Shown here piece after piece: positions 1-7,392 of a stretch of 64,000 nucleotides of DNA. The stretch lies in the NCBI GenBank assembly GCA_039977295.1, contig JBDWDN010000009.1, positions 620,001 through 684,000 on the forward strand, written 5' to 3'. The notes beneath the pieces are model-generated. The model made no database searches, was not told where the DNA came from, and was given only the letters and a program-made list of their open reading frames with translations. The DNA comes from Hellea sp039977295 (lineage in GTDB: Bacteria; Pseudomonadota; Alphaproteobacteria; Caulobacterales; Maricaulaceae). The position numbers and the translations under genes are program-made. Numbering within the stretch: the first letter of the stretch is position 1; each line of letters begins with the position of its first letter.

Positions 1-437
1 ACGCGAGCGAAAAATATTCTGCTCTGGAAACTTACGGCCAATCAAAGCTTGCCGTAATGTTGATGAATATTGAACTCGCAAGACGCCTCGAAGGCACAAA
101 TGTAACCTCCAACTCCGTGCATCCGGGCGTCATCCGCACCAATCTAGCACAGGACACAGACAGTTTTTTGGTGAAGGCCATCTCCGCTTTAGCCGGCCCA
201 TGGACACGAACCGTTGCTCAAGGGGCCGCCACACATTGTTTCGTCTCAGCGCATCCCTCGATAGATGGTATCAGCGGCCAGCATTTCGCCGATAGCAATC
301 CCAAAACCGCAAAAGAACATCCATTGGTCAACGACCTAGATCTGGCAAAGCGCCTTTGGGATAAAGCGAATGAGCTAGCAGAAGGCTATTTAATCAGAGA
401 CCCTTTTACGAACCAAAGCCTGGATAATCAGGTTTGA
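1..437 (+). CDS. Short-chain dehydrogenase, retinol-dehydrogenase-like (5' truncated by window edge)
   Basis: The open frame enters from the left edge (first full codon at base 3) and ends at a TGA at 435-437, so the N-terminal Rossmann half lies outside the window. The catalytic SDR motif YxxxK is visible as YGQSK (codons 33-47), just upstream of the first in-window ATG at 57. It is followed by LAVMLMNIELARRLEG and HPGVIRTNLA, the pattern of the retinol dehydrogenase/WW-domain-oxidoreductase-like branch, where the H-P-G-x-x-x-T segment closes the cofactor pocket. An NAD(P)-dependent oxidoreductase is therefore well supported, but the substrate cannot be told. The ATG at 57 is internal and not the true start. 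The gene converges on the small zinc-ribbon gene at 461-676. Confidence 0.9.
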   Translation, partial: ASEKYSALETYGQSKLAVMLMNIELARRLEGTNVTSNSVHPGVIRTNLAQDTDSFLVKAISALAGPWTRTVAQGAATHCFVSAHPSIDGISGQHFADSNPKTAKEHPLVNDLDLAKRLWDKANELAEGYLIRDPFTNQSLDNQV

Positions 438-460
438 TTACCATCCACGGTCTGCAAATT

Positions 461-676
461 TTACGACACCCCGGGCGGGCGGCGGTCAACTTCACGGAAT
501 TCGAAGGGGCTTGTTACGGATGTATCTGGCTCCCCGCCGGTTAGAAAATGCCGGTTGGCATCGGCGACATTGCGGCCGCCATCCCTAATCCCGCATGTGG
601 GACAGACATGGTCAAAGTCCGAATTCGTATTCGCTTCGACATTACAAGTTTTACAAAACGCGCCATAGTGAGACAT
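461..676 (-). CDS. Small zinc-ribbon protein (71 aa), hypothetical
   Basis: The frame could extend to 745, but the ATG at 676-674 is preceded by a strong AGGAGGAAA ribosome site (681-689), which decides the start and gives a 71-aa product. Two CxxC knuckles (C8-K-T-C11 and C25-P-T-C28), separated by 13 residues, form a likely rubredoxin-like or zinc-ribbon metal site. The remaining C-terminal 40 residues are polar and rich in Arg/Pro at the end. No catalytic motif is seen. Such small zinc ribbons often bind nucleic acid or act as protein adaptors, but nothing here fixes a role. Alternative: a chance ORF. The clean Shine-Dalgarno site and paired cysteines argue against that. Confidence 0.6.
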   Translation of the reverse strand: MSHYGAFCKTCNVEANTNSDFDHVCPTCGIRDGGRNVADANRHFLTGGEPDTSVTSPFEFREVDRRPPGVS

Positions 677-1288
677 TGATTTTCCTCCTGTCTTCGCTGC
701 CAAAGCGTAACACCGAAGGAGAGTTACCCACAAGAAATTTCTCATAATGTGGATAACTCCGCCCTCCCTCTATTGAAAACCTTGCCTTTTCTGCTATGTC
801 TAATGGGCACGAAGAGGAGCTGCACTGAGGCGGTGAAACCGAAACTATCCGAGCTGATAGAAGAGGGGACAGACAAATCAGGTAAGGTGATGATCCTTTA
901 GTGACAGAGCCCGCCGAGTTAATCTGTGAGCGCGAAATTGGAAACAAGATCGTGGAACAGGATAAGTCGCGGGCTTTCTGCTGCCTGGGAGACTCGTAAA
1001 CTCGCGATTTGCGTTACATTGAAATCAATAAACTTTGTCATCCTCGCGAATGCGGGGATCTATCTACAGGTTCGGCATTCTCGGTTAGATTCCCGCATTC
1101 GCGAGGATGACAAATTTACGTTTATTTACGAGACAGCATCACCATCACCACTCCGCGCATCCCTGCGGCGGCAGGGACAGTCCAAACTTCGCTTGAGCGA
1201 ATTTAATTAAGTTTTGTTCTTTTACGAGAGAGCATCGAGAATGACCACTACAGCCCCCGCTTCGCGGGAGCGGGTCATTTCGATGGTG
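677..1288. other. Intergenic stretch with hairpin elements, no convincing gene
   Basis: No ORF here has a good ribosome site or recognisable product; the 80-100 codon frames on both strands run through palindromes. It holds one long inverted repeat (1034-1114, listed separately) and two small GC hairpins: CCCTGC/GCAGGG near 1165-1180 and CCCGC-TTC-GCGGG at 1256-1268. The second lies just past the sulfatase stop but lacks a T-tract. I looked for RNase P RNA, tmRNA, 6S and riboswitch signatures in 745-1030 and did not recognise any. The left part could hold a decayed gene or an unknown small RNA. Confidence 0.5.
1034..1114. repeat. Long palindromic (REP-like) hairpin element
   Basis: Two 28-nt arms (1034-1061 and 1087-1114) are reverse complements with a single mismatch and enclose a 25-nt loop. 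The arm core GTCATCCTCGCGAATGCGGG resembles the GTCATTCCCGCGNANGCGGGAATC intergenic palindromes that are dispersed in many proteobacterial genomes. Only this one copy is visible in the window. It could act as a transcription terminator, an mRNA-end stabiliser or a non-autonomous mobile repeat. Confidence 0.8.
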
Positions 1289-2884
1289 CTAATCATATTT
1301 AATTCGGCCCTTTTCGCCGTGCGTTTGCTGCAGGACTCCTGTAGCGAGTGGACCAAATCCCGTCCACATATCTTCTTTAACTTGGTCTGCGGGAATGACG
1401 ACGTCGGCGTAATCATTGGGCGCGCGCCATCCGGGGTGGGGCTGTATTTTTACGTATTGTCCGCCAATGGGATGAAGCGCGAGGCGCTTATCGAGTATTT
1501 TTTGAAGCCGGGTGACCTGGTCAGGATTGGCCGCTGAAATATCTTCTGCTTCATTTGGGTCGGTCCAGACGTTGAAGAGTTCCGTCTTAACCTCTGTCGA
1601 GCGGCGTTCATGATTGACATATTGAATGAGCTTCCAAGGCCCGTCGAGCACGCCATATTTAAACTCGTTATAGATGGGCACATTGGAAGTAAACACTAAC
1701 GGCTCGCCGCGGTCTCTTTCGCCTATCCCCTTTACAGCGTCCCAGCGGTCTATGCCGTCAATTTTCTTTTCGTATTTCGGCGTGACGCCCGCCGCATTCA
1801 TCAAGGTCGGATAAACATCCATCACCGAAATGACGTTTTCATTGACTGTATTTGCAGGAAGAACTTCGGGCCAGCGGATGAGAGAGGTAACGCGCACGCC
1901 GCCTTCATAGGCTTCGAGCTTTCCCCCGCGCAGAGGTTTATTCACGCCGCCAAAATTATAGTAACCGCCATTATCTGAGAAGAATAGGACAATCGTATTA
2001 TCCGCAATCCCTTGCTTATCGAGGCTGTCTAAAATGCTGCCAATGGCCTCATCGAGGCTATCCACCATAGCCGCATAAGTCTTGGCGGGGTGGCGCGGCG
2101 TATCGAGGCGGCTGGGGTATTTGGCTTTGGTTTCGTCTTTGGCTTCCATCGGTGAATGCGGCGCTAGGAATGGCACATAGAGGAAGAAGGGTTTGCCGGG
2201 GTCACGCATCTCTTCGATATAGCGGCTTGCCTGATTGCCATGAATATCTGTGGCATAGACCCCATCATGATCGACAGGCTTGCCATTTTCTTGGAAGTCA
2301 TGGCCGCCCGCAAATGTGTGATCGAAATACAGAACGTCTGTATTGAAGTGCCCGTAAAAATGGTCAAAGCCGCGCGCATTGGGCGTATGCTGTTCTATCG
2401 TATGGCCCAAATGCCATTTGCCTACCATCGCGGTTTGATAGCCCGCATCTTGAAAGTCTTGGGGCATGAAACGCTCGGTCGGGGAAATTCCACCATTATC
2501 CCACGCCATGAAGACGGCATGGGCTGCCCCGAGTTTAATCGGGTCACGCGCCGTCATGAGCGCCGCGCGAGTCGGCGTGCAAAACGGGGTCGCATAAAAA
2601 CGATCAAGCTGCATGCCCTCTTTCGCGAGGCGATCAATATTTGGCGTTTGAATATCGCTGCCATGATAACCGACATCAGCCCAGCCGAGGTCATCCGCCA
2701 AAAGTATAACTACATTTGGCGGCGGCGCGTCAGCCGGACGGTCTTTGACCAGCGAAGCGAGGTCAGCCGTTTGCGCGGTTGGAAAATCAAAGTCAGAGGA
2801 GGCCACTTTTTTGAACTTCATTGTTGCAAACATGAAGCTCGCAGCAATTAGAATGACAAGAATAACGAATATTTTTTTCAACAT
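1289..2884 (-). CDS. Arylsulfatase-type sulfatase (type I, formylglycine), membrane-anchored or exported
   Basis: A 531-aa sulfatase that would hydrolyse a sulfate ester in the periplasm. Residues 1-22 are a hydrophobic signal or anchor. The metal-binding LLADDLGW (D64, D65) and the sulfatase signature C102-T-P-T-R followed by AALMTAR are intact, so Cys102 should be converted to formylglycine. FFSDNGG and KLEAYEGGVRVTSLIRWP further on are typical for arylsulfatase A-like enzymes. No maturase gene (FGE or anSME) is in the window. The ATG at 2884 has a GAGG ribosome site. It is the third gene of a minus-strand operon behind the 98-aa gene (33-bp gap) and a ketosteroid-dehydrogenase-like flavoprotein. 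That suggests, by inference, a sulfated steroid-like or polycyclic substrate; a sulfated glycan cannot be excluded. Confidence 0.95.
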   Translation of the reverse strand: MLKKIFVILVILIAASFMFATMKFKKVASSDFDFPTAQTADLASLVKDRPADAPPPNVVILLADDLGWADVGYHGSDIQTPNIDRLAKEGMQLDRFYATPFCTPTRAALMTARDPIKLGAAHAVFMAWDNGGISPTERFMPQDFQDAGYQTAMVGKWHLGHTIEQHTPNARGFDHFYGHFNTDVLYFDHTFAGGHDFQENGKPVDHDGVYATDIHGNQASRYIEEMRDPGKPFFLYVPFLAPHSPMEAKDETKAKYPSRLDTPRHPAKTYAAMVDSLDEAIGSILDSLDKQGIADNTIVLFFSDNGGYYNFGGVNKPLRGGKLEAYEGGVRVTSLIRWPEVLPANTVNENVISVMDVYPTLMNAAGVTPKYEKKIDGIDRWDAVKGIGERDRGEPLVFTSNVPIYNEFKYGVLDGPWKLIQYVNHERRSTEVKTELFNVWTDPNEAEDISAANPDQVTRLQKILDKRLALHPIGGQYVKIQPHPGWRAPNDYADVVIPADQVKEDMWTGFGPLATGVLQQTHGEKGRIKYD

Positions 2885-2916
2885 GACGGCCTCTTATATT
2901 TCGATTACGCGGAGAT

Positions 2917-3213
2917 TTAAGCGGGCGTTCCCGTGACGCCTGAACTGCCAAACATTCCCAATTTCACCGTGCCGTCGAGGTTGCCGCCCTCTTCCGCCAC
3001 ATCAAATTCGAGCGTAATAGGCATGGGGGTCGTCAGATCGGCATTCCATTTAGCACGGCCGTCTTCGACCTTACCCTCTTTGACCTCGATTGTATTGCCA
3101 TCGGCAACCATCGTGCCTGATAGTGCGTCGCCATCTTGTGCCAGAGTCAGCACCGCTTCACGGTCGCCCATTGGCGTTTTCATTACGATATTCCAACTTC
3201 CTGTATAAGTCAT
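2917..3213 (-). CDS. Conserved small protein (98 aa), hypothetical
   Basis: A 98-aa cytosolic protein without signal peptide or Cys. The sequence alternates short strands and turns (TGSWNIVMKTPMGDREAV, DALSGTMVADGN, MPITLEFDVAEEG, DGTVKLGMFGSSGVTG), which suggests a small all-beta barrel, perhaps of lipocalin-like type, that could bind a hydrophobic ligand. The ATG has a perfect upstream GGAGAG at 3218-3223. It sits between the flavoprotein (50-bp gap) and the sulfatase (33-bp gap) in one operon, so it probably serves the same catabolic step. No catalytic residues are recognised and the function is unknown. Confidence 0.75.
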   Translation of the reverse strand: MTYTGSWNIVMKTPMGDREAVLTLAQDGDALSGTMVADGNTIEVKEGKVEDGRAKWNADLTTPMPITLEFDVAEEGGNLDGTVKLGMFGSSGVTGTPA

Positions 3214-3262
3214 TTTGCTCTCCTATTTAATTATTCGCGTGTTCTAAAGCGGGGCTCAAATT

Positions 3263-4927
3263 TCAAGAATTAGCGCCCATCATATGTTTCGCCGCCACAT
3301 AGCCAAAGGTCATAGCAGGGCCTATGGTTGAGCCTGCGCCGGGATAGGTATAGCCCATCACAGATGAGGCTGTATTACCCGTCGCGTAGAGACCAGCAAT
3401 CGGCTTGCCGTCTTTATTGAGCGCCTGCGCGTTTACATCGACATCGACGCCGCCCTTTGTGCCGATATCCCCGGGGAAAACGGGGAAAGCGTAAAAAGGC
3501 GCTTTGGCGAGGGGCGCGAGGCATGGATTAGGCGTGATAGACGGGTCGCCATAATAACGGTCATAGGCCGCACTGCCCGAAGCGAAGTCCTCATCAACGC
3601 CGCTTTCGGAATATTTAGCGACCTTAGCGACTGTGCTTTCAAGACCCGCTACATTAACACCCATCAGCTCCGCTAGCTCCGCAATCGTATCGGCTTTCTT
3701 GACGACGGCTTTGATAGCGCTGCTCCATTTCACATCAGGATGCACCGCTGTTGGGTAAAGCGGACCAATGCCGTATTTTTCCCGCGCGCGGCGATCAAAG
3801 ATAACCCAGCTTGTTTTCGGATGCGCTTGGAGTTGCCGCCCGACTTCATCATAGCTGGCGGCTTCATTAAGGAAACGCTCGCCCTTTTCATTGACGATGT
3901 AAATGCCCGGCAAAGCGCGCTCTGCAAAAAGAACGCGGGAGCGATCATCGCGCGGAAGACGCACAGACGGTCCCCACCATGCCGCGTCCATAAGAGTCAA
4001 ATTTGCGCCAACAGCTTCGGCGGCTCTGTGAGCGTCGCCCGTATTCTGCCCTGGGGTCGCGCTCCATTTCGTATCCGTTGGCCCTGGTAAATTTGCTTCG
4101 CGCATTTCAGCATTATGCTCAAATCCGCCGGCCGCCAAAATAACACCGCGAGACGTATTCACGCGGAAATCTTTGCCGTCCTTAGTGATAATTGCGCCCG
4201 TCACTTTCCCGTCTGTCTCTATCAGAGACTTAAGCGGAGCCTGACGCCATACAGGGATTTTGCGTTTAAAGACGGAGGTCAAGCAGCGCCCGACCAAAGC
4301 ATTGCCAAGACAGAGACGACGATGGCGTTTAGATTTCCTACGCATAGGAAAATCAAGGCGGTAAGCCAGCGTCAGCTTCGTCATGATCCATTTCCAGCCT
4401 TTTTGGCGCGTGATAAGCGTCTGAGCTTCTGCAATCGTAAGTGTAAAACCACCAAAAATGGTTTGCGGATGCGGTGGGCGCATATTCAAAAATTCTTTAC
4501 CTAACTTCGTCGCCGAAAGCGGAACAGGATCAAGCGTGCGCCAGCCCTCTTTGCTCCCGGGTTTTTCCGTCAGGTAATCAGCATAGGGCGTGGAAACAAA
4601 ACAAACATCAGATTTGTCCTCCATCTCTTTTAACATCTTAGGCGCATTTTCGACATAGGCTTTAAGGCGCTCTTCGGATACGGCGTCCCCAATACAGGCT
4701 TTCATATATTCCAAGGCTGCTTCCGGCGTATCGCTCTCCCCATGCTCTGCCATCAAATGGTTACAGGGTATCCAGATGCCGCCGCCCGAGGTCGCAGAAG
4801 TACCGCCATACATATCGGACTTCTCTATCACGAGCACCTTGCCGCCCTGATCATGCGCCGTTATGGCGGCGGTTAGCGCGCCTGCGCCAGAACCAACAAC
4901 TAAAACATCAACATCAATCGAGTCCAT
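3263..4927 (-). CDS. FAD-dependent 3-ketosteroid delta-1-dehydrogenase-like flavoprotein
   Basis: A 554-aa flavoprotein of the fumarate reductase/KstD superfamily. The dinucleotide-binding loop is VGSGAGALTAA (G12-x-G14-x-G16), with E35 at the end of the second strand for the ADP ribose, then GGTSATSGGGIWIP, the hallmark of KstD-like enzymes. Near the C-terminus, Y528-P-G-A-G followed by STIGPAMTFGYVAA matches the Y-P-G-x-G element that holds a catalytic Tyr and Gly in actinobacterial KstD. The expected reaction is 1,2-desaturation of a 3-oxo steroid or a related alpha,beta-desaturation. The first gene of the operon, with a GAGGGG ribosome site and a nested dyad upstream. Which member of the family (KstD, delta-4 dehydrogenase, other) is not settled by sequence alone. 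Confidence 0.85.
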   Translation of the reverse strand: MDSIDVDVLVVGSGAGALTAAITAHDQGGKVLVIEKSDMYGGTSATSGGGIWIPCNHLMAEHGESDTPEAALEYMKACIGDAVSEERLKAYVENAPKMLKEMEDKSDVCFVSTPYADYLTEKPGSKEGWRTLDPVPLSATKLGKEFLNMRPPHPQTIFGGFTLTIAEAQTLITRQKGWKWIMTKLTLAYRLDFPMRRKSKRHRRLCLGNALVGRCLTSVFKRKIPVWRQAPLKSLIETDGKVTGAIITKDGKDFRVNTSRGVILAAGGFEHNAEMREANLPGPTDTKWSATPGQNTGDAHRAAEAVGANLTLMDAAWWGPSVRLPRDDRSRVLFAERALPGIYIVNEKGERFLNEAASYDEVGRQLQAHPKTSWVIFDRRAREKYGIGPLYPTAVHPDVKWSSAIKAVVKKADTIAELAELMGVNVAGLESTVAKVAKYSESGVDEDFASGSAAYDRYYGDPSITPNPCLAPLAKAPFYAFPVFPGDIGTKGGVDVDVNAQALNKDGKPIAGLYATGNTASSVMGYTYPGAGSTIGPAMTFGYVAAKHMMGANS

Positions 4928-5010
4928 TAACCCCTCACTTTGGTTTTTCTTTTATTAGACCGCACCCTCTTCGCAACCGCAATGGAAAAACACGATTTTA
5001 TTTTGTTTTT

Positions 5011-5057
5011 TTACGCAATATGTGCTTTACGTCGCGACAAATAGAAATTTTGCGTAA
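5011..5057. promoter_or_regulatory. Nested dyad between divergent operons (candidate operator)
   Basis: TTACGCAA (5011-5018) and TTGCGTAA (5050-5057) are perfect 8-bp inverted arms. At their centre sits a second perfect palindrome, GTCGCGAC (5031-5038); the two centres differ by half a base. The element lies in the AT-rich 171-bp gap between the divergent flavoprotein-sulfatase operon and the beta-propeller gene, so one regulator could control both. No regulator gene is adjacent. Confidence 0.5.
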
Positions 5058-5098
5058 TTTTTAGCCATATATCTACGCATTTTGATGGAAAACATTAC

Positions 5099-6787
5099 AT
5101 GAAGCGCGTTTTTAAAGCCTTTGGAATCATCATTCTGCTGCTGATTGCCTTTATCGGGTTAAAGATGTGCGATTTCGGGCCTGAGCCGCCACGTCCTGAT
5201 TTAGACCTTCCCTTAGCGCCGCAAATGGCAGACCCCTCCTCTGCGCCGATGAATATGAACTTTCCTGCGGTCAATTCGATGGCAGGCCAAGGCGTCAACC
5301 CTATCCCCCACGGCGACCCCGCACAGCAAGATTCGACCCCTATCCCTGGGCCGCTTGATAAAACGCGCCGTCTGGAGGCAAATGAGATTGTCCACCGTTT
5401 CCTCGGTCCCGGGCATTTTGGTGTCAATACATCCAGCGAATATGCCGATGGCCGCCGCGTGCTATGGACCAATGGTGTTAACGGCGTTTTCAAGCTCGAT
5501 TATGAGAGCTATGACATTATCGACCACCTCCCCTCTGACGTCGCCGACAAATGGAACGAAGACTGGGCCGATAACATCATCGCTAAGCTGGATAAGAATA
5601 ACGGCGCGAGCGCATTGCCAACCGCTATAAAATCTATGCTGCCGCTCAAATCACTCTCTGGCGTTTACACCGTCGTCGGTATTAATGACTGGTTTTACCT
5701 CGCTAAGAAAGACGGCTCGATTGTCGCCTATGGTGACGCGGTTGAGGGGGATGCGGGTTCCAAGATTGTTGAGAAAGCAATATTCAAACTCCCGAGCAGC
5801 ATAGCCGGCGCAAGTGTCGGCATGAATATGACCTATGATGGCTGGATTGTTTTTCCGATGGAAGACGGCACTATGGTTGCTGTATCGCCGGACCTGACAG
5901 AATACCGCTCTGTCGCTTTGGACAAAGCAGGTGATACAGATTTAGAGCATCGCGGCGTGGGATATGGCTGGGTGCGCAATTCAATCGCGATTGATGAGGA
6001 TGGCGGCATATATGTTGCGTCGCGTAATCACATGCACAAAGTTGTCTGGACAGGCGACAAGCTTTCCATTGACCCTGCTGATGGGGCCTGGACAGCTGAG
6101 TATCGTAACGGCACCAAAGAAGGCACAGGCGCAACGCCGAGCCTGATGGGCTTTGGCGATGAGGATAGGTTCGTTGCCATCACCGATGGCGACATCCGCA
6201 TGAATGTCGTTTTGATGTGGCGCGACGAAATTCCAGAGGATTGGAAACAGTTAGAGGGCGCTCCGTCTCGCCGTATTGCGGGACAAGCCCCTGCCGATAT
6301 GGGCGAGCTGAATGTCCAAGAAATCCAAACAGAACAAACGGTCATTGTTGCGGGTTACGGGGCTCTTATTGTCAATAATACGCCGCGCAATACGCCCTTC
6401 TTTATGCCCACAGAAGGGGTCGGGCGCGGCGCCACAATCGGGCCGCTCGGAAATAATCCAAAATTCCAGCCTTACGGTGTGCAAAAATTTGAATGGAATC
6501 CAAAATTAAAACGCCTCGAAAAAGCCTGGGTCAATGAAACCATCAGTTCACCTAACGGCGTCCCTTGGGTTTCAACCGGTTCTGGACAGCTTTATTTCAT
6601 GGGCGCGCGTAATAATGAATGGACCCTCGAAGCCGTTGACTGGTTAACGGGTGAGCCTACCTTTCATTACATATTAGGTGGCCAAAAATATAACAACATG
6701 TTCTCGGGCCCGACAATCGACGAAAAGGGCCGCGTCTTTGTCGGGGCCTATTATGGCCGCATGCGTATACAGCCTAATAATAGATGA
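5099..6787 (+). CDS. Membrane-anchored beta-propeller-like periplasmic protein, hypothetical
   Basis: A 562-aa protein with one N-terminal membrane segment (about residues 8-22), a Pro/Met-rich linker (25-85) and a large periplasmic part. The latter has repeated blade-like strands such as YDGWIVFPMEDGTMVAV, DEDGGIYVASRNHMHKVVW, GSGQLYFMGARNN and IDEKGRVFVGAYYGRM. The repeated D-x-D/N-G-x-(I/V)-(Y/F)-V pattern is typical of six- to eight-bladed propellers of the PQQ/SMP-30/NHL kind, but no specific family is recognised. It is divergent from the flavoprotein-sulfatase operon, so a role as binding protein or lactonase-like enzyme in the same pathway is possible. No terminator is seen in the 131-bp gap that follows. 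Confidence 0.7.
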   Translation: MKRVFKAFGIIILLLIAFIGLKMCDFGPEPPRPDLDLPLAPQMADPSSAPMNMNFPAVNSMAGQGVNPIPHGDPAQQDSTPIPGPLDKTRRLEANEIVHRFLGPGHFGVNTSSEYADGRRVLWTNGVNGVFKLDYESYDIIDHLPSDVADKWNEDWADNIIAKLDKNNGASALPTAIKSMLPLKSLSGVYTVVGINDWFYLAKKDGSIVAYGDAVEGDAGSKIVEKAIFKLPSSIAGASVGMNMTYDGWIVFPMEDGTMVAVSPDLTEYRSVALDKAGDTDLEHRGVGYGWVRNSIAIDEDGGIYVASRNHMHKVVWTGDKLSIDPADGAWTAEYRNGTKEGTGATPSLMGFGDEDRFVAITDGDIRMNVVLMWRDEIPEDWKQLEGAPSRRIAGQAPADMGELNVQEIQTEQTVIVAGYGALIVNNTPRNTPFFMPTEGVGRGATIGPLGNNPKFQPYGVQKFEWNPKLKRLEKAWVNETISSPNGVPWVSTGSGQLYFMGARNNEWTLEAVDWLTGEPTFHYILGGQKYNNMFSGPTIDEKGRVFVGAYYGRMRIQPNNR

Positions 6788-6918
6788 CAAAATTCCCTCA
6801 TCGCTTGATTAGATTTTGATTTAAGGCACCAATTCATGGGGCATTCAATAGCGATTGAATTACGGCGCAGAGCAAAGCGTCTGCAAGCGTAATTTCTAAC
6901 GTTATCTATCAGTTCAAA

Positions 6919-7392
6919 TTAGCTTTCAATTTCGAAAACCGCATCAATTTCTACGGCTGCATCCCTTGGTAATGATGGGCTACCAACAGCGAAACGCGCA
7001 TGTTTTCCAATGTCGCCGAATACTTCTACCATTAGGTCTGAGCAGCCATTTATAATTTTGGGGATGTCGGGTCCGCTACTTTGCGGCTGGCTACACACGA
7101 AACCGCCTAGTTTTACGACACGCACGACCCGCGTAAGATCACCGTCACAAGCGGCCTTCATTTGGGCGATCAGGCGCAAACCGCACAGCCTTGCAGCAGC
7201 CTGTCCAGTGTCTAAGTTTAAATCTTCACCCAACCGACCTGTGACCATAACGCCGTCGGCGCCCACTGACGTTTGTCCTGCGATGAAGACCATATTTCCC
7301 GAACGCACAAATGAGACGTAATTTGCAGCAGGCGAAGATGGCGTGGGCAGAGTGATTTTTAGGTCTTCAAGGCGTTGTTCGATCCTATTCAT
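6919..7392 (-). CDS. RidA/YjgF-family enamine/imine deaminase
   Basis: A 157-aa RidA-family protein. The fold landmarks GNMVFIAGQTSVGADG, the LCGLRLIAQMKAACDGDL helix and the C-terminal HARFAVGSPSLPRDAAVEID are present, including the arginine (in ARFAV) that binds the substrate carboxylate in RidA. RidA proteins hydrolyse 2-aminoacrylate and other enamines/imines released by amino-acid deaminating enzymes. Here it is the last gene of the D-amino-acid locus, its ATG overlapping the symporter stop by 4 nt (ATGA). That fits a role in clearing imines made by the DadA-type dehydrogenase. It is slightly longer than canonical 130-aa RidA, like the detoxification-type YjgF paralogues. Confidence 0.92.
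   Translation of the reverse strand: MNRIEQRLEDLKITLPTPSSPAANYVSFVRSGNMVFIAGQTSVGADGVMVTGRLGEDLNLDTGQAAARLCGLRLIAQMKAACDGDLTRVVRVVKLGGFVCSQPQSSGPDIPKIINGCSDLMVEVFGDIGKHARFAVGSPSLPRDAAVEIDAVFEIES

Noticed and set aside
651..947. 98-codon minus-strand ORF upstream of the zinc-ribbon gene
   Set aside because: No ribosome site, no family likeness, and it overlaps the start of the better supported zinc-ribbon gene in another frame.
745..1030. Possible structured RNA (RNase P RNA, tmRNA, 6S, cobalamin riboswitch)
   Set aside because: None of the conserved cores of these RNAs could be found by eye; left as unassigned intergenic sequence.
926..1210. 94-codon ORF through the palindromic repeat
   Set aside because: Most of it is the inverted repeat read as protein; no ribosome site.
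2240..2851. 203-codon ORF opposite the sulfatase gene
   Set aside because: It runs antisense through the sulfatase active-site region; no recognisable motifs.
6843..6860. ATTCAAT-AGCG-ATTGAAT inverted repeat in the gap after the propeller gene
   Set aside because: AT-rich 7-bp arms with no T-tract and no position relative to a promoter; could be chance.
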